DNA of 64,000 nt from NCBI RefSeq assembly GCF_004011695.2, contig NC_082412.1, positions 1,488,001-1,552,000 on the forward strand. The letters are read 5' to 3'. A program made the translations under genes and the position numbers. This document shows, one piece after another, positions 1 through 10,586 of this stretch. The DNA is from Ascochyta rabiei (Eukaryota > Ascomycota > Dothideomycetes > Pleosporales > Didymellaceae). Every line of letters starts with the position of its first letter. Position 1 is the first letter of the stretch. Under the pieces are notes generated by a model. It searched no databases. It was not told the DNA's origin and saw only the letters and a list, made by a program, of their open reading frames with translations.

Positions 1-1024
1 CACTCAGCAGTTTCTTGAGCTCTGCCGCGGGATCGACAGAAGGCAACGACTGGGCTGCTAACTCGCTCGGGGTCTGGGCTTGTCCGAGTCGCGCGACGAG
101 GTTGGCGAAGTTGTCGTCGTCAAGGGGCTGTGCAGCAGGTTGCGCAGTGCCCTCGTTGCCTGTGGCATCGTACCGCTCGGGCTGGAAATCGTCGTCATCG
201 GTTATGGCGGGCGGCGGTGCCACGTGTTGCCCGACACGGGCCCGTTGCTTGTCGAGCTTGTGCTGCAGCTTGATCCAGGCCCTCAGGGGACCCAGGAAGG
301 GAGCGACCATGTAGAAACTGTTCTCCTTGATGAGGTCCTGGCCAGTGCCGTGCTGCTGGGCCTGGTTCTTGCGGCGCACGGTGGGCAGGTCCGTCAGCTT
401 GTACCAGTCGATCTTGGAGATCTCCTTGCGTGTGCGGGGCTCAAAGTACGTGTCCATGGGGACGCCGCGGAAGACGTAGAGCATCATGCTCTGCTCGCGC
501 ATGGTGACGGTGATGCTCTTCATCTGGTGCTCGGGCAGGACGAGGCTGGCTTGGTTGAGGTCGTAGCCCGTCTCCTCCCAGACCTCGCGAACGGCGCAGT
601 CCAGGTCGTTCTCCTCCTTGTTGATCTTGCCGCGCGGGAAGCTCCACTTGGCGCCCTTCTTCCAGCCCTTGACGAGGACGGCGTGGGTCATGTCCTGGTT
701 GAGCATGATGGCGCCGCGGACGGGGACGCGGGTCTTGTAGGCGAGGAACTGGTCGTAGGCCTGCTGGTGCAGCTCGGCCGAGTAGGCCGAGAACAGCGGG
801 CAGTGCTGGAACATGAGCTGGGAGAACTTGCGCAGGTGCATCGAGGGCAGGCAGTGGGGGTCCAGCGGGCGGATGAAGTCTTCGTAGAACCATTGGGCCT
901 CTTCGATCTGGAAGCAGATGCGCTCGACGGAGAGCAGCTCCTCCTGCGGCAGGTTGACGATGAAGCGCACGCACAGGTCGTCGAGCCAGTCAACGAGCGT
1001 CATCTTGGTATTGGTCATGGTCAT
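1..1024 (-). CDS. DCP2: mRNA-decapping enzyme subunit 2 (Dcp2), 5' part
   Basis: Catalytic subunit of the cytoplasmic Dcp1-Dcp2 complex, which hydrolyses the mRNA cap and commits the transcript to 5'-3' decay. One open frame of 341 codons starts at 1024 and runs off the left edge, so the C-terminus is missing. Residues 8-100 match the all-helical regulatory domain (start MTLVDWLDDLCVRF). Box A is followed by the Nudix domain, whose signature begins at G132 and has E138 and REVWEETG at 146-153; E150 and E151 are the metal-binding glutamates. After the Nudix fold the chain becomes Pro/Gln-rich. The last visible residues, ELKKLL, resemble the helical leucine-rich motifs that bind Edc3/Lsm factors (inference). 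ATGs at 1018 and 1003 are in frame with 1024. No intron was seen in this part. Confidence 0.93.
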   Translation of the reverse strand, partial: MTMTNTKMTLVDWLDDLCVRFIVNLPQEELLSVERICFQIEEAQWFYEDFIRPLDPHCLPSMHLRKFSQLMFQHCPLFSAYSAELHQQAYDQFLAYKTRVPVRGAIMLNQDMTHAVLVKGWKKGAKWSFPRGKINKEENDLDCAVREVWEETGYDLNQASLVLPEHQMKSITVTMREQSMMLYVFRGVPMDTYFEPRTRKEISKIDWYKLTDLPTVRRKNQAQQHGTGQDLIKENSFYMVAPFLGPLRAWIKLQHKLDKQRARVGQHVAPPPAITDDDDFQPERYDATGNEGTAQPAAQPLDDDNFANLVARLGQAQTPSELAAQSLPSVDPAAELKKLLS

Positions 1025-1111
1025 GTTGGCCGGTGTCGCGCAGCATGCTCTGCACGCCTGGAGAGCGAGGGTGAGGGGGAGAGGCCGGCGGGGGACGTGT
1101 GCGGGCTGCCT

Positions 1112-1140
1112 GCTGCGGGCTGCGGGCTGCGGGCTGCGGG
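1112..1140. repeat. 7-bp tandem repeat (gctgcgg)n
   Basis: Four near-perfect consecutive copies of GCTGCGG, with a degenerate copy on the left. It lies about 90 bp upstream of the DCP2 start, probably in its 5' leader or core promoter. Confidence 0.85.
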
Positions 1141-1265
1141 CCGCGGTTGCGTAGCAAGCTGCCACTGGAAGAGAGGAAGAGTCGCGGGCGTGCAGCGAGA
1201 GAGAGTGGATCGCCGTGCACTACCGCACGCAGAGAAGGTGAAAGAATTGGGAATGATCCAGATGC

Positions 1266-1336
1266 AGGCGTGGGCGTAGGCGTTGGCGTAGGCGTTGGCG
1301 TAGGCGGTACCACAGGCGTCACCACAGGCGTTACCA
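1266..1336. repeat. Compound minisatellite, 12-bp and 15-bp units
   Basis: A 12-bp unit, GGCGTAGGCGTT, is repeated about three times to 1307. It is followed by two copies of a 15-bp unit containing ACCACAGGCGT. A looser CCACACCG run continues to about 1410. The array is noncoding and likely length-variable. Confidence 0.75.
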
Positions 1337-1830
1337 CACACCACCGAGCTCCAACGCGCCGTGGCCGTGCGCCGCCACACCGCCACACCGCCACAGCACT
1401 CGCCACAGCCGTGTAGATCGATCAGGTGAAGACGGGGCTAAGAAACACCGTCACGTCACACTGTATCGCGTCTGCGTGGGAATCAGGGCAGCCCAGCCAG
1501 CAGCACACCGCCGACCCCTCGACGCCATAAGAGCAGCAGCGCCGTCCCTCGCCTTGTCTGCCTGACTGTCCACTTGTTTGTTTGCCCGACCGTCTGCTTG
1601 TGCTCTCTCTCTCTATTCATAGCCAGCCACGCGCCCGTTTCAGAATTTCTGGAGACGACACCCGCCAGCCAACCACATTCCGCCCACACTTGTGAGACAG
1701 CCGCCGTGCAGCGCATTGTCAACCACCGCCAAAGAAACCCTCGACATATAAGTTTCTTTTGCACCTTGCCTCTCCCACTGCACCCATACCCAGCAGCCCC
1801 TTTCTCCCACCCATCCACAACACCGCAGCC

Positions 1831-2646
1831 ATGGCCCAACTCGTCGCAAAGTACGCCGCGAAGAAGATGCTCTCCGGCGAGATGAGCAAGTATGCAAACA
1901 AGGCCGCCGCTGGACCCTATGTAAGTCGCCTCCACACCGTCGCCCTCGACCGTTGACTGACCGCGAGTCAGGACCCCTACTACGAGGAGATCCCCCACCC
2001 AAGGAAGCCCGGCAAGACGAAGAAAGTCAAGAAGGAGATCCCCGCCTACATTCCAGAGCAGGAGGCCAACATCCTCGCCAGGGCCCGTAAATCTGCCTAC
2101 CGCCTCGACTTCGCCCTCTTCAGTTTCATGGGCATGCGCTTCGGTTGGTCCTCCGTCATTGGTCTTGTGCCCGCCATTGGTGACGCCGCCGACGCACTCC
2201 TCGCCCTCAAGCTCATCCTCAGTATGCGAAAAGTAGCGTGCGGTCTGCCCCAGAGCGTCCTGCTCATGATGATGTTCAACCTTGCCCTCGATTTTGTCGT
2301 CGGCCTCGTTCCCTTCATCGGCGACCTCGCAGACGCTGCCATCAAGTGCAACGGCAAGAACGTCCGCCTGCTGGAGCAACACCTAGACAAGGTCTATATG
2401 CCCGATGAGCTCAAGGCTAAAAACTCGAAGCTGCCCAGGGAAAGCCGTCCGCGTCCTGCATCCGTCTACGTCGACTTCTCCGACGAAGAGGAGGAGCGCC
2501 GTGGCAATTTTGATGACCGCCACGACAACGTCCGCCAGCCTCAGCGCGCTTACTCTGGCCGCCGGGATAGAATTCCTGACGAAGAAATGGGCCGCGCCAG
2601 GGACGACCGACCTAGCCGCAACGACACAAAGAGCAGCAGACGGTGA
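1831..2646 (+). CDS. DUF4112 domain membrane protein
   Basis: Exons 1831-1920 and 1972-2646; the 51-nt intron has a GTAAGT donor and CTGAC branch; 254 aa. The core (about residues 65-165) has two related hydrophobic segments, GLVPAIGDAADALLAL (94-109) and GLVPFIGDLADAA (141-153). This duplicated G-LVP-IGD-ADA pattern is the hallmark of the DUF4112 family, small predicted membrane proteins of fungi and bacteria with no established biochemical role. The N-terminus is short and basic. The C-terminal 80 residues are charged, with an acidic DEEEER patch and many Arg, and are probably disordered. The gene diverges from DCP2. Function is unknown. Confidence 0.88.
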
Positions 2647-3296
2647 TGAGTTGTTTCCTTTGTCATTCCCCAGATTGCATAGACAGTCGTTTGGTCGTCG
2701 AGCCCTCCGTTCAAGCGCTTGTTGTTGGCCCAGTCGTGCCCCACAGATACCCACCAAGATTCCTAAAGTCAGCTGTACCCATAGTCATTGTAATATCGTT
2801 TCATCACAATCACATCTGTTCTAGTTCTCACCTTTGTCGTCATCAGTGGTCACTGCCTTCGACGCAATCACACTACAGCTTGAACCAAACAGTCCGAGTC
2901 ACGTCCATGGCAGTGCAAGGGCCTTGTACATCAGCCGCTAGTATTCTCGACTGTAACACGCTGTTTACTTTACATTCATTGATGTGTATGTACTCCTCTT
3001 GTACGCACCGTTGTCGCACGAGTCCTCTATTGTACTGCAAGTGTACAATCACACATCAGAAGACTCGAGTGTAATACACAACCTTTAATCTCTACATGGC
3101 CGGAAAGACGATTGGAGTAAAGTGGTCACAGGTTTCGTTTGCCTCTCACTGCATGGTCACCTTCACCTCCGCAAGATATCACTGTACTCGCGCTCGCACA
3201 ATATTAAAGTGCTCACCTCGACGTTGCCCTTCTCCTCACTCACGCTCTCTTGCACACACAATTACTCCCCTGCAAGTTTTAACGACTACAGTTATC
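2647..3296. other. Intergenic, 650 bp
   Basis: 3' region of the DUF4112 gene and promoter of the secreted-protein gene. It contains the 3' T-rich stretch and a pyrimidine-rich leader before 3297. The longest open frame (2643-3074) has no recognisable features and is judged spurious. Confidence 0.5.
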
Positions 3297-4463
3297 ATGA
3301 GGTTCTTCCGTCTCCTCCCACTTGCTCTCGTGGGTATCTGCTTCGCCGCTCCGGCGCCCGCTGATGGCAATACAACCGGCGCAGTCCAGTCTCTCGAAGC
3401 TGGCATTGCCGTCCACTCCATCGCCGACAACACCGTCACCACGCTGGACGCTCCCTTCAAAGCCCCCAGTCTATTACCACGAAACGAGACTTCCGTACGT
3501 ACCACGCCAGAAAACCTCCACCGCACCAGCATCAGCATCTCCGAATACTGTGACGCCGGCGTCCTCAAAGCCCGCGGCTGGCTAAGCAACGGACGAGTCA
3601 TGTTCGAACTCCACCTGAACGCAGAGCAGGTGACCAAGATCAGCCTCCACCCTGGACACGATCAGATCGTCGGCCCGTACGACTTCGCCTCGCACGCATT
3701 CGGCATCGAGCACGACGGCTGCAAGTGGAGCTCTGAAGGCGGGTATCCGTGCGGATGGTGCAAGGCGCAGCCGTGGACACTGGGGCCGCTGAACTGCCAG
3801 ACAGGCCAGCGCGGAAACCAGCGCGTGCGTACCGAATCCCCATTCCCTGCGCATGGAGCGTGCTGACCAACCTTCCAGTTGACCTACCGAACGTGCTACT
3901 TCGTGGACCACAACCCCCCCACCCTCTCCGCACGAGGTCAAGAACCCACAATCTCCCCCCCACCACCTGCACCCTCTCTCCCCTCCGAAAACCTCGTGAC
4001 GATCCAAGGCTCCACCGTAACCCTGCACCCCCTCATCATTCAAACTACACTCCCCGCCACCCCATCCAACCAAATCTCCACAATCCTCCCCTTCCACCTC
4101 TTCCTCTACGAATCCTGCAGCCCCAACACCTCCCCCATCGCAGGCGCAGTCTACAAAAACGGAAACATGGCGCTCTCGCTTTCGCTAACGCCGGGGTTGA
4201 AAACGAGTATCCAGCACTTGGTGCCGGGGTATGCGAATTTGGAAGTTGGGCCGTTCGAGTACGGCGCGTCGAGGGTTGGGTTTCGGTACGTGAGAGCCCC
4301 GGGAGAGGGAGAGGGGGAGTGTGTGTGGAGCGATGAGGAGACTTGGAGGAGCTGTGGCGAGTGTAGGGCTGGGTTGTGGTCCGCGGATTCGCTGGATTGT
4401 AAGAGGGGTGGGGTTCGGTGGAAGGATATGGATTGTTCCGTGTTGTTGGGGTCCGCCGAGTAG
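3297..4463 (+). CDS. Secreted protein with duplicated five-cysteine module
   Basis: Exons 3297-3824 and 3879-4463; 54-nt intron with a GCTGACC branch; 370 aa. Residues 1-18 form a signal peptide ending FAAPAPA. The mature chain has two copies of one module. Copy 1 has cysteines at 142, 152, 155, 167 and 182; copy 2 at 324, 335, 338, 350 and 362. The shared pattern is C-x-W-S...C-G-x-C-x-A-x-x-W...L-x-C-x-x-G...R...C. Both copies are preceded by a VGPY/F-(D/E)-(F/Y)-A/G stretch (125-131 and 299-305). The spacer near 186-210 is Pro-rich. The intron falls inside copy 1, between its fourth and fifth cysteines. I do not recognise the family. An extracellular, possibly effector-like role is inference from secretion and cysteine pattern only. 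Confidence 0.8.
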
Positions 4464-4810
4464 ATTTGTAGTGAGATGCGTGGGGGGGTCCTGGTTCGTT
4501 TTGACTGGCGGCGGGAGGTGTGGGGAGTGCTTGACCGGGCGAAGTGGCTTTGAGGAGTGATGGATGATGATCGCTTGCTCAAGCGCAATGGAAAGGTTCC
4601 TTGGGTGTACTGTTGATCTGCATGTCATCTTTCAGCCTTGTACGTCTCACAACTGCAGGATTCCGGTTCGTAGTATCTGGAACAGTCGATTCACCAACGC
4701 TACACTAAACATTCAGCCCGTAACAGAGCTCCTAGGGTATCTCAAACCTATCAGACTCGCTCATAACATTAGTCATTAACTCAGTATCCGCTCATTCCTG
4801 ATCTCTCAAC

Positions 4811-6201
4811 TTAGTGGACAACGACGCCCTTCTTCAGTACTCTCTCATCGTCCTCCCCGTCTTCGAAAAGAACCGCCCTACGCTCAGGCTTGTCGATCCG
4901 CACACACCACAGAAAGTAGTCTTCCAGCGGTAGCAAGTTCAACAACACCCTATTCCCTGTCCACGCCAACCCACACACCATTGCACCCGCCACGGCATCG
5001 AGGACGAAGTGGTTCGCCGTTGCGACAATAGCCACGAGAATGATGGTAGGGTACGCGATTCCAACGATCAAGCACGCCAGCCTCCTCGCGCTCGGCAGCC
5101 TGAGTCTCATCGTCTTGCCAGCGAACGGCGTCCGGACACTCAACACTCTGCTCCGCTGATGCTGCGGCGCTAGCGGCAGGCTCAGAATCGTCAGGCCGAT
5201 CAGGAGCGAGTAGCCAAAGTGCAGACTCGGCATTGCGGCATATTGATTGCAGAACTTGTTCTGCGTCCATACGGAGCTCTCGCCCTCAGCGCCGTGCACC
5301 GTGTCGACAAAGCCAAAGCTGCGTGCCTCCTTGCCCACAGCGCCGGCCACGTCTGGGTCGGAGAGTAGCCGGGGTGGCATGCAGGGCCACAGTGTGAAGA
5401 CGATGAAGGCGATCAGGTTGCATGTCGCCATCGTACGGCGGCGCGCTTCGTACAGTTTCGGGCCTGCGGGGCTGCCGTGGGGTTCGTTGCGCGAAGGGGA
5501 GAGCGATTTGTGGTTGCGCTGGTGGTAGGACGGGAGCTCAATGCGGTTTTGCATGGTGGTGTAGAAGAAGAGGAACACAAGGAAGAGGATTGTGCCGGGT
5601 ATGTGAATGAACGAGTATGTCCGATTTGTCCAGTGAAGGAGTACTGGATGCTGGAGGAACCAGTGTTGGACCGAAAGCTCCCAGAATACGTGTAGGCGTT
5701 GCTCGAGGTGAATTAGCTGTAGGGCGTGGCGGCGGGCGACGTTCACAGTGCCTTCGAGCATAGTAACGGCGCTGAAGGCACGGCCTAGTTGGTAGACCTA
5801 TGATCGTCAGCAAGTGTGGCATGAGACAAGACGACAATTCTTACCCAGTAGATCAGTGCCCAATACCAGACTTCAACCAGGAAGGGCAATTTCCTGAGAA
5901 GTCGGCTGAGGAAATAGTCTTTGAATCGCCTAGAGTTTGGCGATGTGACCGCAGTCCGGAGACCGAATAACCGAAGCTCACGTGTCCGCCATTTCGGTAC
6001 TTCGTCGATATTGGCCAACAACGATGCGCTCGACGATACCGAAGAACGTCCTGATTCAGACCCTGGCGACGTCGACCGAGAGGACGATGGCGATTCTCTC
6101 TGTCGGTCGAACAGTCTGTACTCTTTGTTGCGATTGACCCAGGCGCCTCCAAAGAGTAGGGTTACCACAACAAGTGGCTCGGCAACCGCACCTATACCCA
6201 T
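4811..6201 (-). CDS. PAP2-superfamily integral membrane protein (Aur1/PAP2-like)
   Basis: Exons 6201-5845 and 5797-4811; 47-nt intron; 447 aa. Multi-pass membrane protein with about six hydrophobic segments. The chain contains the acid-phosphatase/PAP2 signatures: AAMPSLHFGYSLL (the PSLH motif with the catalytic-domain His) and ATANHFVLDAVAG (the H-x3-D motif). This layout resembles the PAP2_3 group, which includes inositol-phosphorylceramide synthases and uncharacterised fungal phosphatases. The substrate is likely a lipid phosphate or phosphoinositol headgroup (inference). The N-terminal 60 residues include a Ser-rich cytosolic stretch. It converges with the secreted-protein gene. Ordinary Aur1 cannot be claimed from the visible motifs. 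Confidence 0.82.
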
Positions 6202-7688
6202 GGCAGTGTGTGTCGAGGTTTGATGCGATTGCGTAGATTGCTTGAGCTTGAGGTGTGAAGGTGTGTTTTGGTGTGTTTCTCTAGGTCAAATAGGAGTGAC
6301 TTGGCTCAGGAGTGAGATCCCGCAGGGTGGCTCGCCAATAAAGCGCGTCTGCTTTGTTGTCGAGATACCAGTGGCGGGTAGATTGTTTACGGTGTCTCAA
6401 GATAGGGATTCAAATCAGAGGCTCCCGCGCGAGCAGTGACAGAGGAGGACAGAGGAAGAAGAATAGCAGGACTTGCCAGACTAAGAGCTTGATAGCATGA
6501 TCAAATCTAAACGGGCGCCACTACTACGGCGACTGCCACTCGCCAAAATAATCCCCGAACGAAGCAGCCGAGATCCGGAAGGCGCATGAGTACATGCAGC
6601 AAAGACGTCACGCATACTTCATTCGGACGTGGCGTACGGACCTTTGACATCGTATGTACCCCATGCTTTTGTCAGTCTAAGCAGGTTTCGGTATCAAGAC
6701 ACTGTTTGCTGGCCACTGAGCGCGTATTCATGCACTGGGATGCACAGGGCAGAGCACGCGACATCAATTACCATCAGCCGCCAAGGCCTGAACTAGCCTA
6801 GCTTCCATGGCTGCCGGCGCTAGCACAGTCGTACGTCCGCGAGATGTGCTGATTTACGAACCATCTGTGATCGGGGGTCTGAGAATCCGATCATCCGACC
6901 TGGCATTCTGGTCGCAGGTTTGTTACGGCCGAGTCATCGCTGTCGTACAAGCTCGTGTGCCCGGACGAATCGCCGTTCCATTCCTTGCTCGACGTCACGT
7001 GTCGCTTGTAGCCAAGTACGAGAGTACGACAGGGCTGCAGGATAAGCCTACGAGGTGCCGAGAGTGTAATCTCACAGCCGACCGTCTGTTACTGATCAAC
7101 CGTCGTTTGCGAGCTTACATCATCTATTACTGTTTCGACTTGCATGAGGCGCTGTTCAGCCACCATGTAAGGACCTCCAACTTGCCGATATCATTATGAC
7201 TTCGACATCAGCATTCCTCCCAGGTTTTACTCCCGAGCACCAGACCAATCATCGTGCTGGCTTCTCCGACACGACATCCCACTAAAGCGTGCTAGCCTTG
7301 CAGAACGCATCTTGTCACTTGGCGAGTCAATGTTTTCCGATTGCGTAAACACGACTTGATTACGCCCTTTAAGCAGAGCCATCCCTGCTCAAGAATGCAG
7401 GCGGCTCCCAGGATGCTATATTACAAAAGAAGTTTAAATTGTGGAAGTGCGCCTGCCGAGTACCGGTATGCTGATGCTATGGAAACCCTACCACCCAAAT
7501 GAACAGTGCACACTGAAGTGCCAGGAGACGTGTAACGCACGGTCTGTTTTTGCTGAACGCCCCTCCAACGCCTCGCTTGCTGGAATCAAAACAATAAGGA
7601 GACTGCGGCGATGGACCGACTAATAGTGACAAGAAGGGTACATGTACAAATGAAATGGCGACCAGTCCATTGCTCGGCGAGACGATGC
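6202..7688. other. Intergenic, 1.5 kb
   Basis: Promoter of the PAP2-like gene on the left; the 3' side of CDC14 lies on the right. The 130-residue open frame at 6807-7199 lacks any domain, low-complexity or splice support. No RNA gene was recognised. Confidence 0.5.
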
Positions 7689-8631
7689 TCATACCCGAAC
7701 GCTGGTGAATGGGTCAGAGTCCTGCATGTCCTCGAACAGGCAATCGACGTTGGCGATGTACTTTCCCAGCATGCGCTGCTTCTCTTCTTGCGACCGGGTG
7801 TTCTTGTTCGTGACGCTCTTGGTGCTGTCGGTACTGCCTCGCCTCTCGAACGCACTGGCAAGCTTCCTCGACAGCGGGGGTGCCTCAGGCAGAAGGTAAA
7901 AATACAGGAACTCGAGCACCTTGACCTTCACGCTCTGCGTTGTCTCTTCGTCGCTCTGCAAACTTGTGATGGTAAGCAGGCCGTCCATCTGCTCGAATAT
8001 CCGCGTGTTTTGCGGTGTGGCGAGCAACGCTGTGACGAGGACGAGAATCGATTGTGACTGAATGGCGGGGCAGTTGTAAGGGTCGAGCAGGTCGAGGAGG
8101 ATGTTCATGTAGACTTCGCGACCAAAGAGGATGCGCGACGGTGGGTGCAGGAGGAGGAGGCCCTGGAGGTTGGACAGCGACGCAAGGATGAGCATGTCGT
8201 TCTGGCCATCTAGAGATTGTCAGCAAGGACTGTGGGAGCAAAGGGCGGGCATCTTACTCTTACTGCTGCCCATGCCGAGCAGTCGTTCAAGGCAGTCTGC
8301 GACCCGGGTGGTGACTGGCGCAGGTTAGTAAGGCTTCCATCTGACCTCCTATGAGATGCGCACCGTTCCACTCGAATCCATCCTGCAGGCGGAAAAACTC
8401 TCGAAATGCAGGGTCTTCTGACAGCTCTCCTAGCTTCTTGGGTGCATTCTGCTGTTCGCCCAAGTTAATGGCGGATTGATTGCGACGGTGTCCTGGCGTG
8501 GCGGGCTTTGTTTTGCTACCGTCGAGGCAGATATGTGCCAGCATGCCCTCGATCTGACGCAGACCTTTGCGGATCTTGGCCGTGTCCTTTGACGCGATGT
8601 TGTCAAACGACAGGGAGAGCAGCGCCTCCAT
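7689..8631 (-). CDS. CDC14: Cell division protein Cdc14 (septation initiation network)
   Basis: Exons 8631-8364, 8314-8258 and 8209-7689; introns of 49 and 48 nt, the first with a CTAAC branch; 281 aa. It matches the fungal Cdc14 family (PF08045), known from S. pombe as the partner of the Sid1 kinase in the septation initiation network. This is not the unrelated Cdc14 phosphatase. Key conserved stretches are the N-terminal DNIASKDTAKIRKGLRQIEG helix, FRLQDGFEWNVTTRVADCLE across the first intron, and the helical SNLQGLLLLHPPSRILFGRE segment. The C-terminus is charged and probably disordered except for a final KQRMLGKYI helix. The exon 2 frame is fixed by joining N-V and K-N codons across both introns. 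Expected role: control of septum formation. Confidence 0.9.
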
Positions 8632-9599
8632 CTTGAAACGTGCAACGGCTTTGTCGCAAAGTGGTCGCGAGCGCTCAGCTGACTTGCAGACTTGCAGACT
8701 TGCAGCGCTTGCAGTGTGTGCAATGGTGGCCGGCAATGTAGTGGTGGATGTCGAGTTGAGATAAGGTTGAAGAGTGAGTCGCGTTGCAGCAAGGGCAATC
8801 GAGGGTGCATGCAGCTAAGAGTTGGCAAATGCGGAGAAGGAGATTATTTCGAGCTCAGTGGACCTTGAAATTGGGCGTTGGGCCTGTCTAGGAATGGCCG
8901 TGCGGGAGAGCGCTGGTTCAGCTGCCATCCTGACAAACAACCGCTGATAGCTGCGTTGCCATGGTGAAGGGCCCCACTTCGGTTGCCGCGCGGGTGCGGG
9001 AATGGCCTTTGCACTTGACCATGGGCTGGACACGATGACAACTCATCGTCTGTGACAACCCTCCCCTTGTCTGTCACCGCTTCGCTGGCATTCTTCAAAT
9101 CTTCGAGTTTTCACCTCTATGGACCTGGGCCCAAAGGTGATGTCATCGTATCGTAGGGCAACCGCGCCGTGTTTGACTGTCACGTGAAGCTTCCAACATG
9201 ATCCCTACCAACAGCGCACTCAGATGTGTCCATGTCGTCGAAAAGGGAAGACGAAAAGCATGTGCCCAATGGGATCGCCCGCTGGTCCCTGAGCGCGACC
9301 TAGCGGCCCAATCGCGCCCCTGAGGAGAATTGAGGCCTCAACTTTATCGTTCGAGCATCGCAGACCCGTCGTGCATCTGGTCTTGGGTGATTTTTCGAGA
9401 GCATCTGCCGCCAATGTCCTCCCAATCGCAGCTCTGTATCCACGAAGCAGACCAGAGCATCCGAACTATTCACATCATTGGTCCACAGCTGCACCACAGA
9501 GTGGAGAGTATTGGCAGCTTCTCTGAACACAGATGGCATCTATCAACGGTTTGCGATATTGCATCTATTCAGCTGATGTCCCAGCAATAAATACAACAC
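8632..9599. other. Intergenic, about 970 bp
   Basis: CDC14 promoter and the 3' flank of the aldo-keto reductase gene. An AATAAA lies at 9588-9593 on the plus strand, the wrong strand for the reductase, so it is not claimed as its signal. No gene seen. Confidence 0.5.
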
Positions 9600-10586
9600 T
9601 CAATGCCCCACCGCGGCCTGCTGCGCCGGCGCGTACCTGTTGCCATGTGGCTTAGCAGCATCAATGATCCTCCTCATCTCCTTCTTCTCTTCGTCAGTCA
9701 GCTCGATCTCCCTGCTAGCAAAGTTCTCCTCCAGCCTCCCCTTCTTCGTTGTTCCCGGGATCGCAATCATGCCCTGCGCCGCAACCCATGCAAGCGCAAT
9801 CTGCGGCGTCGAACATCCCCTCTTGCTCGCCAGCTTCTTCACCTCCTCCACAATAGCCTTGTTCTTGTAGAAGTTTTCGCCCTGGAACTTGGGCACCGAA
9901 CGGCGGAAGTCGTCTGGTGCAAAGTCGTCCGGCGACGCGTAGTCGAAGTTGTCGACCAGCCAGCCGTGGCCTAGAGGGCTGTAGGCGACATATGCAATGT
10001 CGAGTTCTTTGGCGGTGTCAATCAGGCCGTCGGTCTCGTGAAGGGTCTCGAAGGCAGAGTACTCGGCTTGCACAGCGTCAATCTTGGCGATCGAGTTGGC
10101 TTTGCGGAGGGTCGCTGCCGAACACTCAGACAGTCCAATGTATTTTGTCTTTCCCGCCTTGCGGACCTCGTCAAGTGCGGGGATAGACTCTGAGAGAGGG
10201 GTGTTGGGATCAATGCGGTGCAAGTAGTAGAGGTCTGGTGTGAAGCCGAGACGCTCGATTGTGCCGTCAATGTATTCCTTGATGTGGCTGGCGGAGTTTG
10301 TGATGCCTGACTCTCCATTGAGGCATTTGATACCGCACTTGGAGGCGATGAAGATCTTATCGCGAACGTTGTGCTTCCTGATGAAGTCGCCAAGCAGTTT
10401 CTCGTTGACGCCGGCTTGGTAGACGACTGCGGTGTCCCAGAATGTGCAGCCGAGTTCGAGGGCTCTCAGCAGGACGGGCTCTGCTTGCTCTAAGGAGAGG
10501 TTGCTGCCTAGACCAAAGCTGAGTCCCATGGCTCCAAAACCTGGGGAGTTGACGGTGAGATTTTGGAACTGGAGTGTCTTGACCAT
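9600..10586 (-). CDS. Aldo-keto reductase (AKR13/YakC-like)
   Basis: Intronless, 328 aa, the usual length for the family. An NADPH-dependent (beta/alpha)8 oxidoreductase that reduces carbonyls. The catalytic tetrad is visible: D51 and Y56 in WDTAVVY, K83 in ASKCGIK, and H123 in YYLHRID. The Ser/Asn region [14 protein letters not shown] and the cofactor-binding segment [13 protein letters not shown], near residue 278, are also present. The fold and motifs place it with cytosolic AKR13-type reductases (pyridoxal reductase-like); the physiological substrate cannot be read from sequence. It is divergent from the alcohol dehydrogenase gene across 1.2 kb. The shared oxidoreductase theme of the pair may be coincidental. 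Confidence 0.93.
   Translation of the reverse strand: MVKTLQFQNLTVNSPGFGAMGLSFGLGSNLSLEQAEPVLLRALELGCTFWDTAVVYQAGVNEKLLGDFIRKHNVRDKIFIASKCGIKCLNGESGITNSASHIKEYIDGTIERLGFTPDLYYLHRIDPNTPLSESIPALDEVRKAGKTKYIGLSECSAATLRKANSIAKIDAVQAEYSAFETLHETDGLIDTAKELDIAYVAYSPLGHGWLVDNFDYASPDDFAPDDFRRSVPKFQGENFYKNKAIVEEVKKLASKRGCSTPQIALAWVAAQGMIAIPGTTKKGRLEENFASREIELTDEEKKEMRRIIDAAKPHGNRYAPAQQAAVGH

Larger units (their letters stand above)
1025..1830. promoter_or_regulatory. Divergent promoter region DCP2 / DUF4112 gene
   Basis: About 800 bp separate the two divergent start codons. The stretch holds two GC-rich minisatellites (listed separately) on the DCP2 side and a pyrimidine-rich tract at 1550-1830 on the DUF4112 side. 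A TATA-like ATATAA lies near 1746, about 85 bp before the downstream ATG. Open frames here encode low-complexity Gly-Val or Pro-Thr runs produced by the repeats and are not genes. Confidence 0.6.

Noticed and set aside
441..974. Minus-strand Pro/Arg-rich frame
   Set aside because: It overlaps DCP2 in another frame; the composition is that of a GC-rich shadow.
80..1279. Plus-strand open frame of 399 codons
   Set aside because: It is the antisense shadow of the DCP2 coding strand, where the Nudix signature is found; its end is repeat-derived.
3096..3296. In-frame N-terminal extension of the secreted protein gene
   Set aside because: The extension lacks a signal peptide, while the internal Met at 3297 starts a perfect one.
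6807..7199. Open frame of 130 codons
   Set aside because: No recognisable feature and no promoter evidence; likely chance.
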